Positions 33,953 to 42,403 of a stretch of DNA of 64,000 bases are shown here, one piece after another. Both the position numbers and the translations under genes were made by a program. A model generated the notes under the pieces. The model saw nothing but the letters and a program-made list of their open reading frames with translations. It did not search any database and had not been told where the DNA came from. The first letter of the stretch is position 1, and every line of letters starts with the position of its first letter. Source of the DNA: Ruegeria arenilitoris (GTDB lineage: Bacteria > Pseudomonadota > Alphaproteobacteria > Rhodobacterales > Rhodobacteraceae); assembly GCF_042675705.1 (NCBI RefSeq), contig NZ_JBHTJJ010000012.1, one strand, 5' to 3'.

Positions 33953-35932
33953 TCAATCCCGTCCGAGCAGTTTCAGCAAGCCCTTCTTGGCCTCATCTTC
34001 AAGCTTCTGCTTTAGCGCGTCTTCGACCTGTTCGCTGTCGGAAATGGTTGTGTTCAACTCCTCTCCGACCTTCTTCAGCGCCTTGTCCTTCGCGTCCTGC
34101 TCTAGTTCCTTGAGCTTCTCTTCTGTCGCGGCTTCGATCACCTTGCTCAGGTCGGGCTTGATCGACGGATCGCTCCACGGCCCCTTGATCCGCACGGGCA
34201 CGGCAATGCCATTGCCGCCGTTCGCCCGCAGCGCGACCGGCGTGAACACATAGTCGATATCCCGCGCACCCAGCCCGACACGGCCCGCGCCATCGGCACG
34301 GAAGTTGTCAAGTTGCATCAGAAGATCGTTGTTCGTCAGGTTGCCGTCCTGCATCGTGTAGGTGGCAGTCAGGCTGTTGAAGACGGTGGTTCCTCCACTG
34401 CCTTCGCCGCGCCCCATCAAACGATCCAGATCAAACCCGGAGATCACCCCCTTGCCGACGTCCACGCTGCCCTTGCCGCTGAGTGAGCGCATGATCTGCG
34501 CTTCGGTTTGCCCCACCCCCAGGAATTGCAACGTTCCGGACGCAGTACCGGACAGACGTTCGACACCGCCCAATGTGGTCAAAGCCTGCTTGAGGTCGAT
34601 ACCGGTGGCAGTCAGGTTGCCCCCGACCGACAGTCCGTTTCTGTTGTTGGCAACGACTTCTCCGGTCAGCTTTCCGGAAAACAGCGTGGCCGGTTCCATT
34701 TTCAGAACCGCACGCGACCGATCCAGGCTGAGGCTCAGATCGCTGGGGCCAAAGGTCATATCAGGAATGGCGATCGAATTGGCTTTCAACCGGATCGTTC
34801 CATTTGCCAATGCAAGGGGTGACGCGTCGATCGGCGCCTGGGACCAGCCTTCGGGCGCCTGTTTCCCTCCGCCCGTGCCGCCGCCGCTGCTGGGCGCGCT
34901 GCCGGCTGTTGCCTGCGTCAGGTCAAGGTCACCGGTACTCAGCCGCGCAGTAATCCTTGGTGGGTTTGCGATAACAATATCTGCGGCACCGTCAAAACTG
35001 TTCTGATCCAGAACGGCGCGCATATCCCGCAAGGAAATGCGCCCATCCTTGGTGTAGGTCATCTGGCCGGACACATCCGCGACCCGTCCAAGTCCCATGG
35101 GGACTGACACTCCAGCCTGACCAAAAGCGGCCAGCATCGCGTCGGTGTTTGTGGTCCGGACATGAGTTTTGCCGTCCATTTCACCGGCCAGGTTGACGCG
35201 TCCGTCAAAGCTGATCTCTCCGCCCGGCGCTGTCAGGCCAAGAACCAATGGCGTCACCGCGCCACTGGAGAATGCGGGTAGATCCGGGATTTCCAGATCA
35301 ACCTCAACCGCGCCACCGGGCACCGGCATTGATGCGCTCATCTTCATCGGCGCAGTGACATCGGGCCAACTGGCATTCAGATCGACCCCGGAAAAGTCCA
35401 TCTGACGGACACCGTTTTCCACATAAACCAGACGCGCGTTGCTTAGCTCCAATCGGTCTAGGGTCACTGTTCCTGTCTCGGCCGGTGCCGCAGAGTTGGG
35501 TGCGGGCGCATCTGCATTGCCAGAGCCCGTGTTTGACGCCCCGGTTTGCGGCGCCGACATTTCCCAGTTGCCCCGCCCTTGTGACAGCTCCAGCCGCAAG
35601 ACGGGATCCTCGGCCATGACGCGCCGGATACGCACATCCCCCGCCAGCAGCGCTGAGGCATCCACGCCAACTGCCAGGCTTTGCGCGCTCAACATCGGTT
35701 CGGAGCTGGCCCAGGGCGCGTTCCCAAAAGTAACCGGCCCGGTTTCCATTCCCAGAACCGGCCAAAAGGACAGGCGGACATCGCCGGACAACGTCAGCTC
35801 ACGTCCGGTCTGCGCCTTGACCTGTTCGGCGAGGATCTTGCCCAGCTTGTCGCCGGGCATCAATAGCAACGCCCCGATCACCAGCCCCGCGACCGCAACC
35901 AGAATGAATAGAATGCGTATCAGCCACTTCAT
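33953..35932 (-). CDS. AsmA-family protein
   Basis: Inner-membrane-anchored periplasmic protein of 659 residues. A single N-terminal helix at about 5-27 is followed by a long AsmA-like beta-rich domain (LSGDVRLSFWPVLGMETGPVTFGN) and the C-terminal AsmA repeat region (about 370-590). AsmA proteins are thought to carry phospholipids toward the outer membrane or influence its assembly. The C-terminal 60 residues are strongly charged and predicted helical, rich in Lys, Glu and Asp. A Gly/Ser/Ala-rich linker lies near 345-360. It is divergent from rimO. Confidence 0.88.
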   Translation of the reverse strand: MKWLIRILFILVAVAGLVIGALLLMPGDKLGKILAEQVKAQTGRELTLSGDVRLSFWPVLGMETGPVTFGNAPWASSEPMLSAQSLAVGVDASALLAGDVRIRRVMAEDPVLRLELSQGRGNWEMSAPQTGASNTGSGNADAPAPNSAAPAETGTVTLDRLELSNARLVYVENGVRQMDFSGVDLNASWPDVTAPMKMSASMPVPGGAVEVDLEIPDLPAFSSGAVTPLVLGLTAPGGEISFDGRVNLAGEMDGKTHVRTTNTDAMLAAFGQAGVSVPMGLGRVADVSGQMTYTKDGRISLRDMRAVLDQNSFDGAADIVIANPPRITARLSTGDLDLTQATAGSAPSSGGGTGGGKQAPEGWSQAPIDASPLALANGTIRLKANSIAIPDMTFGPSDLSLSLDRSRAVLKMEPATLFSGKLTGEVVANNRNGLSVGGNLTATGIDLKQALTTLGGVERLSGTASGTLQFLGVGQTEAQIMRSLSGKGSVDVGKGVISGFDLDRLMGRGEGSGGTTVFNSLTATYTMQDGNLTNNDLLMQLDNFRADGAGRVGLGARDIDYVFTPVALRANGGNGIAVPVRIKGPWSDPSIKPDLSKVIEAATEEKLKELEQDAKDKALKKVGEELNTTISDSEQVEDALKQKLEDEAKKGLLKLLGRD

Positions 35933-36030
35933 GATTTGCTCTCTGCCTTGCCGGCTTTTTGCCTCAGCTTCGATGTTCCTCGCGTGCGAAGGATTTGCAA
36001 GGGGAAGATTTCCCCACTATATGCCGCGCA

Positions 36031-37422
36031 ATGAGCACCAACCCGCCAAACCTACGCCCCGATCTGGCACCCGCAGCCCGGATCACCGACGCACCGCGCA
36101 GCGGCCAACCCACCATCGGAATGGTGTCCTTGGGGTGTCCCAAGGCACTGGTCGACAGCGAGCGCATCCTGACGCGCCTGCGCGCCGAAGGATACGGGAT
36201 CTCGCCCGACTATTCAGGTGCGGATGCCGTGATCGTGAACACCTGCGGGTTTCTGGACAGTGCCAAGGCCGAAAGCCTCGAAGCAATCGGCGAGGCTCTG
36301 GTGGAGAATGGCAAGGTCATCGTGACCGGGTGCCTGGGCGCCGAGCCGGACTACATCCGCGAACATCACCCGCGTATCCTGGCCGTGACCGGGCCGCACC
36401 AGTATGAACAGGTGCTGGATGCCGTTCACGCCGCCGTTCCGCCTGATCCCAATCCGTATGTGGATCTGTTGCCGGCTTCGGGTGTGAAGCTGACCCCGCG
36501 CCACTACAGCTATCTTAAGATATCCGAGGGCTGTAATCACAAGTGCAAGTTCTGCATCATACCGGACATGCGCGGAAAACTGGCAAGCCGACCGGCCCAC
36601 GCCGTTCTGCGCGAGGCTGAAAAACTGGTCGACAGCGGTGTACGCGAATTGCTGGTGATCAGCCAGGACACCTCGGCCTTTGGCCTGGATCGCAAATACG
36701 ATGTGAACCTCTGGAAAGACCGGGAGGTGCGCAGCCACATTACCGATCTGGCCCGTGAACTGGGCCAACTGGATGCGTGGATACGGCTGCACTACGTCTA
36801 CCCCTATCCACATGTGCGCGAGTTGATCCCGCTTATGGCGGATGCAGGCAGCAACCTTTTGCCATACCTGGACATCCCGTTCCAACACGCGCATCCGGAC
36901 GTTCTGAAAAGGATGGCGCGACCGGCAGCCGGCGCCAAGACACTGGACGAGATCGCCGCCTGGCGCGCGATCTGCCCCGACATCACGGTGCGATCTACCT
37001 TCATTGTCGGCTACCCCGGGGAGACCGAGGCCGAGTTCCAGACCCTGCTGGATTGGATGGACGAGGCGCAGTTGGATCGCGTCGGGTGCTTCCAATACGA
37101 AAACGTTGAAGGGGCCCGCTCGAACGACTTGCCGGATCACGTCCCGGATGAGATCAAGCAAGAGCGCTGGGAGCGTTTCATGCAAAAGGCCCAGGCGATT
37201 TCCGAAGCAAAACTGGCGTCGAAAGTGGGTCAGAGGATCCAAGTGATCGTGGATGAGGTGGATGCTGAGGCCGCCACCTGCCGCACCAAGTCAGACGCGC
37301 CCGAGATCGACGGCAACCTGTTCATCGACGACGGTCATGAAAATCTGAAACCCGGTGACATCGTCCTTGTTCAGGTCGACGAGGCTGGTGAATACGATCT
37401 GTGGGGGAATCTGGTGCGCTGA
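36031..37422 (+). CDS. rimO: Ribosomal protein S12 methylthiotransferase RimO
   Basis: Radical-SAM enzyme with two [4Fe-4S] clusters that methylthiolates an aspartate of ribosomal protein S12, 463 residues. The N-terminal methylthiotransferase domain has Cys36, Cys72 and Cys101 (SLGCPKALVDSE, NTCGF, GCLGAEP). The radical-SAM motif C-x3-C-x2-C is Cys168/Cys172/Cys175 (GCNHKCKFC). A TRAM domain ends the protein (about 395-463). RimO is distinguished from MiaB by SLGCPKALVDSE. The start at 36031 has no close Shine-Dalgarno, but it fits the family N-terminus. Confidence 0.95.
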   Translation: MSTNPPNLRPDLAPAARITDAPRSGQPTIGMVSLGCPKALVDSERILTRLRAEGYGISPDYSGADAVIVNTCGFLDSAKAESLEAIGEALVENGKVIVTGCLGAEPDYIREHHPRILAVTGPHQYEQVLDAVHAAVPPDPNPYVDLLPASGVKLTPRHYSYLKISEGCNHKCKFCIIPDMRGKLASRPAHAVLREAEKLVDSGVRELLVISQDTSAFGLDRKYDVNLWKDREVRSHITDLARELGQLDAWIRLHYVYPYPHVRELIPLMADAGSNLLPYLDIPFQHAHPDVLKRMARPAAGAKTLDEIAAWRAICPDITVRSTFIVGYPGETEAEFQTLLDWMDEAQLDRVGCFQYENVEGARSNDLPDHVPDEIKQERWERFMQKAQAISEAKLASKVGQRIQVIVDEVDAEAATCRTKSDAPEIDGNLFIDDGHENLKPGDIVLVQVDEAGEYDLWGNLVR

Positions 37423-37443
37423 ACCGCCATCCGGCGGAAGAAG

Positions 37444-37473
37444 GCAGACGGCCCCCAAATCGGGACCGTCTGC
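37444..37473. terminator. Hairpin between rimO and the small lipoprotein gene
   Basis: GCAGACGG (37444-37451) and CCGTCTGC (37466-37473) form an 8-bp stem that continues inward with three more pairs after one mismatch. It lies in the convergent gap. On the minus strand it is followed by a pyrimidine tract CTTCTT. Confidence 0.6.
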
Positions 37474-37480
37474 AAAAAGC

Positions 37481-37669
37481 TTATTGAGTGACCGGGTTAC
37501 ACACGGTCTGGCCGGCCTCGGTGGTGGCCAGTTCATAGCCTGCCGAACAGCTGGGCGAGCCATATTTGTCATAGCTTGGCTGAACGTAAACCGGGGTGGG
37601 CTCTTCCTGCTGCGAGCAAGCAGTCAGGATCAAAACAAAGGCGCCGGCGGCAGCGAATTTCAGTTTCAT
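37481..37669 (-). CDS. Small lipoprotein
   Basis: Peptide of 62 residues with a lipoprotein signal: MKLKF, a hydrophobic core, and the lipobox LTAC with Cys at about residue 18. The mature part is only about 45 residues and contains two further cysteines (SPSCSAGYE and QTVCNPVTQ) that could form a disulfide. The start at 37669 is preferred over ATG at 37675 because the AAGGA at 37683-37679 is then nine bases upstream instead of three. I do not recognise the mature domain, and its function is unknown. Confidence 0.7.
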   Translation of the reverse strand: MKLKFAAAGAFVLILTACSQQEEPTPVYVQPSYDKYGSPSCSAGYELATTEAGQTVCNPVTQ

Positions 37670-37898
37670 GTCCATCAATCCTTTAATACTTTTCTGATAT
37701 TGCCCAACTTTTCGGGGCCAGGTTAAGGATACGGGCAGTTCGGCTTTCTGGCAACAGATACGGTCACATCCGTGTGATCAGAGGCGAATCCACGCTTGCA
37801 CCACGACGTGACACCGCAGAACCCGGACGCGCGAACTACACATTTCTCTGCATTGGGCTAAGCTCTCGGATGTCCCTTTCAACAGCCGGAGCGCCAGA

Positions 37899-38141
37899 AT
37901 GCCAAAAGGATCTCAAATCGCCCAGAAATCACCCTACCCCATCGAAGTGACTGAGGGCAAAAGCTACTTTTGGTGCGCTTGCGGACGCTCCAACCGTCAG
38001 CCATTCTGCGACGGCTCGCACAAGGAAACCGGGATCGAGCCGGTAAAATATGTAGCAGAATCAAGCAAGAAGGTCTTCTTCTGCGGATGCAAGCAAACCG
38101 CTAGTCCGCCGCTGTGCGACGGGAGCCATTCCAAGCTATAG
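37899..38141 (+). CDS. Double CDGSH iron-sulfur protein
   Basis: Small protein of 80 residues made of two CDGSH-type modules, each of which would hold a [2Fe-2S] cluster with three Cys and one His. Module 1 ligands are Cys26, Cys28, Cys37 and His41 (ending CDGSH). Module 2 ligands are Cys62, Cys64, Cys73 and His77. Both are complete. Such bacterial tandem CDGSH (mitoNEET-like) proteins are thought to act in redox or Fe-S cluster transfer. It converges with three Cys-rich small genes 5 bp downstream. Confidence 0.92.
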   Translation: MPKGSQIAQKSPYPIEVTEGKSYFWCACGRSNRQPFCDGSHKETGIEPVKYVAESSKKVFFCGCKQTASPPLCDGSHSKL

Positions 38142-38146
38142 GCCAA

Positions 38147-38404
38147 TCAGGTCAAAGCATTCAAAGCTTTGGCATTGGCGCAGAATTCCGGGGCGGCGGT
38201 CGCCCGGCTTTGTTGGCACGCAAGCCAGACAGCACATCTTTCGCTGCAGTCAGCGGCTCGACAACGGGTCACCATTTCGCTGTATCCCTGCGCGGTCAGC
38301 CGCCCTTCGGCGATAGCTTCGGACAGCGAGATTTCCATGCAGCGCGCAACCGACCGCGTCAGCCAGAAGTGTTTTTCTATGTCTCCGAGTCGCACATGTT
38401 TCAT
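38147..38404 (-). CDS. Cys-rich small protein, DUF6455-like (copy 3 of 3)
   Basis: Protein of 85 residues, the last of three tandem paralogues on this strand. After a helical N-terminal half comes MVTRCRAADCSERCAVWL and then PEFCANAKAL. The shared pattern is a cysteine cluster at the middle and one more Cys about 20 residues on. It has one extra Cys early (Cys22) and one in LACQQ compared with its neighbours. The start overlaps the stop of copy 2 as ATGA. The pattern suggests a metal or Fe-S site, but none is proven; the family name is from memory of similar Rhodobacteraceae proteins. Confidence 0.75.
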   Translation of the reverse strand: MKHVRLGDIEKHFWLTRSVARCMEISLSEAIAEGRLTAQGYSEMVTRCRAADCSERCAVWLACQQSRATAAPEFCANAKALNALT

Positions 38405-38673
38405 TGTTTTTCCTGATTCTGCAGCGTCTTAAGTTTGGCGAATCGGTTCCGGTTCGGACATGTCTCTGGGGCCTCAAACCTGCCACCTCGGTGCGTCTGC
38501 CAATCGCTACAGTCGCAAGCCCACTCGCAGCCCCGGCACCGTCCCACCATGCGGGCCCATTCGTCGGGACTGAGCCGACCCGTGCGATGGGCATCTACAA
38601 GGTCAACGCCGGTCGCCTGCCCCATCCGCAGAACAAGGCGTACATGCTTCATGGTCTGGCCAAGGACGTTCAT
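38401..38673 (-). CDS. Cys-rich small protein, DUF6455-like (copy 2 of 3)
   Basis: Protein of 90 residues and paralogue of its two neighbours. The shared block reads MVGRCRGCEWACDCSDW and then PETCPNRNRFAKL. The start at 38673 is chosen because it places the conserved VDL at the same distance from the N-terminus (22 residues) as in copy 1; a Met at 38652 is an alternative. It begins 17 bp after copy 1 ends and overlaps copy 3, so the three form an operon. The function is unknown. Confidence 0.72.
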   Translation of the reverse strand: MNVLGQTMKHVRLVLRMGQATGVDLVDAHRTGRLSPDEWARMVGRCRGCEWACDCSDWQTHRGGRFEAPETCPNRNRFAKLKTLQNQEKQ

Positions 38674-38690
38674 GGTTCTGCCCGTCCGCT

Positions 38691-38942
38691 CTAGGGTGCA
38701 AGCCTGGCAAGCAATTCCTGGTTTCGGCAATACTCCGGTGGTGGTCCGTCGCTGCTTTGAAGCGCCAGCGCGCGGTCGCAGTGATCGGGGTTCGAACAGC
38801 CTGTACAGCGCAGCACCGCGTCGGTGATTTCGTCGATCGAAACCGAACCGCCAATCGCGGCCTCCTGCAGGTCAACGCCCAGTTTCAGGGCCATTCGATC
38901 CACCAAAGCGGCATGGCGGCGCAATTCTTCGCGTCTGGACAT
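38691..38942 (-). CDS. Cys-rich small protein, DUF6455-like (copy 1 of 3)
   Basis: Protein of 83 residues, first gene of the tandem trio, with AAAGGA as a good ribosome-binding site before its ATG. The shared block is LRCTGCSNPDHCDRAL followed by PEYCRNQELLARL. Like the others it has a helical N-terminal half with GVDL and a Ser-x2-Glu helix start. The four core cysteines are in the order C-x2-C-x4-C and, after about 19 residues, C. Possible small redox or metal-binding protein. No signal peptide or membrane helix is visible. Confidence 0.72.
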   Translation of the reverse strand: MSRREELRRHAALVDRMALKLGVDLQEAAIGGSVSIDEITDAVLRCTGCSNPDHCDRALALQSSDGPPPEYCRNQELLARLAP

Positions 38943-39011
38943 CCGAGTTCCTTTCGCTGTCTCGCTGAAAAGAACCCTACCCCCATAACCCGACGGCGCC
39001 CTTGATTCAGG

Positions 39012-39380
39012 TCAAGAGACGACCCCCAGGTCGTCCAGGTAGGCCCGTGTAGCGTCCTGGACCCGCCTGAAACGATCGCCGCCCAGTTTTTTGCCGCCAT
39101 ACCACCGGGTCACAATGACCAGGTGATCCTGCACACCGGCGCGTTCCAACATGCGCAATATGACCATCCCCGCACCAGTTTCGCCATCATCGGCCTTGAG
39201 AGCGCCGGTCGGCAAAATCGCGGCCCACGTGTTATGGGTCGCCTTGGCATATGCCTTGTCCGATTTAAGGTCGCGCAACACCGCATCGACCTCATCCCGC
39301 GACCTGACGGGCGCACCACTCACCGCGTATTTCGAGCCTCGGTCCGTCAGAACGACCCCCATCCGTTGGATCTGGGTCAT
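39012..39380 (-). CDS. IMPACT/YigZ-family (UPF0029) protein
   Basis: Protein of 122 residues with a single UPF0029/IMPACT N-terminal domain. Diagnostic stretches are KATHNTWAA at about 47-55, DDGETGAG at about 64-71 and VTRWYGGKKLG. It lacks the C-terminal domain of full-length YigZ, so it is a short form. Family members are linked to translation control in eukaryotes, and bacterial roles are unclear. It overlaps the stop of the upstream M48 protease gene as ATGA, so the two are co-expressed. Confidence 0.85.
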   Translation of the reverse strand: MTQIQRMGVVLTDRGSKYAVSGAPVRSRDEVDAVLRDLKSDKAYAKATHNTWAAILPTGALKADDGETGAGMVILRMLERAGVQDHLVIVTRWYGGKKLGGDRFRRVQDATRAYLDDLGVVS

Positions 39381-40075
39381 CGGGTCAGGCCTAGCTGGGC
39401 GGCTGTTTCCAGAACAACTTCGATGCGCTTGGCATTGGGCGGATGAGACGCCAGAAAGCGGTCACCCGGATCGGGAATCCGGCTGAAATAGGCCATGCCG
39501 ACCAGCGGATTGTACCCGGCCGAGTAGGTGATCAAAGTTCCCATCCTGTCCGCTTCCAGCTCGAATTCTTTCGTATAGCTCTGAACTCCGACCTCGGCAC
39601 CCAGCTTCTGGGCACGTTCAATTCCGGCCGCGTCCTCGCCTTGCGCCTCGGCCAGTTCTCCAAAAATTCGAGCCCCTTCCTTGGCGTTTTTTACCTGCCG
39701 GGCGATGTGGCCCAGGATGTGATGCGCCGCCTCGTGCCCCATCACAAACGCCATCTCGTCAGCGTTCTGCGTCGACTTGACCATTTCCTGCGTGAAAATG
39801 ATGAACGGGCGCCCATCCTTGTCCAACGTCTGGAACGCATTTGGCTCGGCAAAAGGATCCGTGTCGATCAGAATGCCGAAATCGCAGTTCTGCCCCCGTG
39901 TCTCGCGCTGACAGACTTTTTGCGCGGCAGCCCCGACCGACCTGCTGACCTGCTGAAACGTCAGTGCCGAGTCGCGCAGTTCGGGCGAGGACGGTGACCA
40001 ATCATCAACCGCAATGAACCCTCCCGCAGTGCACGCGGACACAACCAAGACCAGCAAAAACCTGAGGCGGTGCAT
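39377..40075 (-). CDS. M48-family metalloprotease lipoprotein
   Basis: Predicted periplasmic, lipid-anchored zinc protease of 232 residues. The start at 40075 follows AAAGGA eight bases upstream and gives a lipoprotein signal with Cys15 (VVSAC). The zinc motif HEAAH is at 114-118 with another His close by (HHILGH), and the third ligand region reads ELEADRMG. It resembles short M48 proteases such as LoiP/YcaL and Oma1-like enzymes that degrade outer-membrane or envelope proteins. It forms a two-gene unit with the IMPACT-family gene. Confidence 0.88.
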   Translation of the reverse strand: MHRLRFLLVLVVSACTAGGFIAVDDWSPSSPELRDSALTFQQVSRSVGAAAQKVCQRETRGQNCDFGILIDTDPFAEPNAFQTLDKDGRPFIIFTQEMVKSTQNADEMAFVMGHEAAHHILGHIARQVKNAKEGARIFGELAEAQGEDAAGIERAQKLGAEVGVQSYTKEFELEADRMGTLITYSAGYNPLVGMAYFSRIPDPGDRFLASHPPNAKRIEVVLETAAQLGLTR

Positions 40076-40193
40076 TCCGGATCCTTTCTGTTCGTGCCGG
40101 CAGGAAAGCTTAGCGCGATGTGGCCCCCCTGACCACAGCCCGAAACCCAATCAGCGGGTTGCATTGCGATCGCAGGCTGGGCAGTCTGGGAAC

Positions 40194-40433
40194 ATGTTTT
40201 CGATTGAGCATGAATTCGACTCGACAGTCATTACCCTGGTGGACGAAGGCCCGGAGCCTTTGCAAGAAGACGTGGTGATCAACAGTTTCGCCGAGTGCGT
40301 CACGATCGAGCAGTTGGACCCCCGAACGGACCAGATGCAGAAAATCACCCTTTCGCCCGAACAGGTGCGCGATCTTGCGGCCGCCCTGGATCTGCCCGAA
40401 GGGGTGTATCAAATCAGGGAGACACCGGCCTAG
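40194..40433 (+). CDS. Small conserved-looking hypothetical protein
   Basis: Open frame of 79 residues, acidic and without membrane segments. It reads as a compact domain: FDSTVITLVDEG, DVVINSFAECVTIEQLD, then LSPEQVRDLAAALDLPEG. The codon usage is normal for the neighbourhood, and it fills an otherwise empty gap. No clear Shine-Dalgarno was found. I do not recognise a named family. Its last four bases overlap the end of the convergent DUF167 gene. Confidence 0.65.
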   Translation: MFSIEHEFDSTVITLVDEGPEPLQEDVVINSFAECVTIEQLDPRTDQMQKITLSPEQVRDLAAALDLPEGVYQIRETPA

Positions 40434-40705
40434 GGATCGTAGACAAAGACCTTGTCGCGCCCTGTATGGCCTTTTTTCAGCGTCAAAGCCGACGGTGAGG
40501 CACCCATGGCCCGAGCCAGCAGCTTGACCACGGCTTGGTTCGCCTTTCCATCCTCGGGCACGGCGGTGACAGCGATGTGCACTGTCGCCCCGTCGAAAGA
40601 GACCCGGTCCTCCGCAGCTTTGGGGGTTACTCGCACGGGAATCGATTGCCCGGGTCGCGTCAGATGCGCAAGGTCCGGCAGGTTTCGCAGTTTCGGTTTT
40701 GCCAT
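40430..40705 (-). CDS. DUF167 (UPF0235) family protein
   Basis: Protein of 91 residues with the DUF167 fold seen in PVRVTPKAAEDRV at about 23-35, the core VPEDGKANQAVVKLLA at about 49-64, and the basic GHTGRDKVFVYD near the C-terminus. The family is widespread and often adjacent to YggT genes, but has no settled function. The start at 40705 gives the usual length and is preceded by AGAGAA. The divergent nitroreductase gene starts 123 bp away. Confidence 0.87.
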   Translation of the reverse strand: MAKPKLRNLPDLAHLTRPGQSIPVRVTPKAAEDRVSFDGATVHIAVTAVPEDGKANQAVVKLLARAMGASPSALTLKKGHTGRDKVFVYDP

Positions 40706-40828
40706 CACATTCTCTTCCGTATTTGGAAGGTGCCGGGTGGCACAATATCCAACAGTTTTGCATCTTGCCCTTGAAACCGGCGCGTGTCTGACCGAGATAC
40801 GACAGGACCATGTAAAGGAAATTAACAT

Positions 40829-41407
40829 ATGACGCTGAAAAACCCGGCTGCGTTCGAGTTCCTGCAGTCGCGCAGGTCGCGGCCCGCCAAGACGTTGATG
40901 GCCCCGGCGCCGACCCGCGACGAGTTGATCCCGTTGCTGACCGCAGCCGCTCGCAGCCCCGATCATGGCAAATTGGAACCTTGGCGGTTCATCGTCATCG
41001 AAAAAGGCGCAATGCCGCGATTGGCCGATCTGACCGAGGAACGAGGCGTTGCGCTGGGGAAAGGCCCCGAAGACATCGCCAAGGCCCGCAGTCAGTTTGA
41101 TATGGGGCATCTCGCTGTTGCCGTCATCGAAGTGCAGAAGCCATCGCCGAAAATCCCGGAAATCGAACAAACCTACTCGGCCGGGGCGGTCTGCCTTGCA
41201 CTGCTCAACGCAGCCCTTGCAGCGGGTTGGGGTGCCAATTGGCTTTCAGGTTGGCAGTCGCACGACCGCGAATTCTGCGAACGCGGTTTGGGCCTGGCCG
41301 ACAATGAACGCATTGCCGGACTGATTCACATCGCAACCGAAGGGGCCACGCCGCCCGAACGGCCTCGCCCGGACGTAGCCGCGATCACTGAGTGGGTGAC
41401 GGAATGA
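40829..41407 (+). CDS. Nitroreductase family protein (YdjA type)
   Basis: FMN-dependent oxidoreductase of 192 residues. The N-terminal SRRSRPAKTL, the FMN-contact AARSPDHGKLEPWRF and the later AGWGANWLSG segment match the short YdjA-like nitroreductases. The start has a clear AAAGGA ribosome-binding site. The stop overlaps the next start as ATGA, tying it to the EI24-type membrane protein. The natural substrate is unknown. Confidence 0.9.
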   Translation: MTLKNPAAFEFLQSRRSRPAKTLMAPAPTRDELIPLLTAAARSPDHGKLEPWRFIVIEKGAMPRLADLTEERGVALGKGPEDIAKARSQFDMGHLAVAVIEVQKPSPKIPEIEQTYSAGAVCLALLNAALAAGWGANWLSGWQSHDREFCERGLGLADNERIAGLIHIATEGATPPERPRPDVAAITEWVTE

Positions 41408-42105
41408 TTATCCTCAATGCGTTCTTCGCTGCCTTGGGGCAGCTCGGAGATGCCCGTTTCCGATCGGTGCTACTGCGCGGTGTCGGCCTGACGATTGTGC
41501 TACTTGTTGTTGCCTGTGTGCTGGCGATTTGGGGCATCAACGCCCTTTCTGGTCAGGAGATCTCGCTGCCATTTGTCGGCGACGTCCCGTGGCTGAACGA
41601 CGTTTTGAACTATTCAGGTATCTTTCTGGTTCTGATCCTGCCGGTGTTTCTGATGGTGCCGGTGGCCTCAGCCATCACATCGATGTTTCTGGATGAGGTC
41701 GCACAGGCCGTTGAAGACCGGCATTATCCGAACCTACCCCCTGTTCCGTCCGTCCCGATCTGGGATGCGCTGTTGGACTCGTTGGGATTCTTGGGCGTTT
41801 TGATTGTGGCCAACGTAATGGCGCTGGTCCTTTACGCGCTGTTCACACCCCTCGCTCCGTTCATCTTTTGGGGAATGAACGGGTTTTTGCTGGGGCGGGA
41901 GTATTTCACGCTGGCGGCCATGCGCCGGATCGGGCGCGACGGTGCTCGGGCGTTGCGGGCACGCCATGCCGGGACGATCTGGGTCGCCGGAACCTTGATG
42001 GCCATTCCCCTGTCGATCCCGTTGGTGAACCTTGTCATTCCGATCATCGGAGCCGCAACGTTCACGCATATCTTTCATGGACTGTCGCGACAGGCTGAGC
42101 GCTGA
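41404..42105 (+). CDS. EI24/CysZ-like integral membrane protein
   Basis: Inner-membrane protein of 233 residues with four to five hydrophobic segments (about 24-46, 65-90, 120-145, 190-215). The EI24 family pattern PFIFWGMNGFLLGREYF is present with the following arginine-rich loop MRRIGRDGARALRARH. CysZ, a relative, transports sulfate, but this gene has no cysteine-synthesis neighbours, so that role is not claimed. It is co-transcribed with the nitroreductase and ends one base before the convergent DUF1467 gene. Confidence 0.87.
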   Translation: MIILNAFFAALGQLGDARFRSVLLRGVGLTIVLLVVACVLAIWGINALSGQEISLPFVGDVPWLNDVLNYSGIFLVLILPVFLMVPVASAITSMFLDEVAQAVEDRHYPNLPPVPSVPIWDALLDSLGFLGVLIVANVMALVLYALFTPLAPFIFWGMNGFLLGREYFTLAAMRRIGRDGARALRARHAGTIWVAGTLMAIPLSIPLVNLVIPIIGAATFTHIFHGLSRQAER

Positions 42106-42381
42106 TTACTCGCGCGGTTCCATCTGGTTCAACCAGTCAAAATCACGAACTGAAATCACGCCAGAAACAATGATCCCTGCGATCACCGCCCACAAAACGA
42201 TGGAAATACCGGTGGTGATCCAGATCTTTTTCTTCATGTGGTGAACTTCCGGAGCACCCGCATGGGTCCCCGGCACGATGTCGCCCAGATCGCCTTGCGT
42301 TTTGATGCGGACCGGCAGCACGACCAACAAGGTCATGAACCAGATCACGGCGAACAATACCAGCGCAGCAGTGATTGTCAT
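42106..42381 (-). CDS. DUF1467-family small membrane protein
   Basis: Membrane protein of 91 residues with two helices (about 3-24 and 52-72). Between them lies the loop RIKTQGDLGDIVPGTHAGAP, which is characteristic of DUF1467. The family is almost confined to alphaproteobacteria and is commonly found next to the methylmalonyl-CoA epimerase gene, as here (22 bp downstream of it). Function unknown. Confidence 0.9.
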   Translation of the reverse strand: MTITAALVLFAVIWFMTLLVVLPVRIKTQGDLGDIVPGTHAGAPEVHHMKKKIWITTGISIVLWAVIAGIIVSGVISVRDFDWLNQMEPRE

Positions 42382-42403
42382 TTCGGCGCCTCCTCAGCCC
42401 GGC

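Noticed and set aside
31740..33956. Minus-strand frame of 738 codons across kdsA and the mutase gene.
   Set aside because: It spans two well-supported genes on the plus strand and lacks any domain. Antisense shadow.
37764..37777. TCACA-N4-TGTGA inverted repeat in the gap before the CDGSH gene.
   Set aside because: The half-sites are in the opposite order and spacing to a CRP site, and 5-bp arms are expected by chance.
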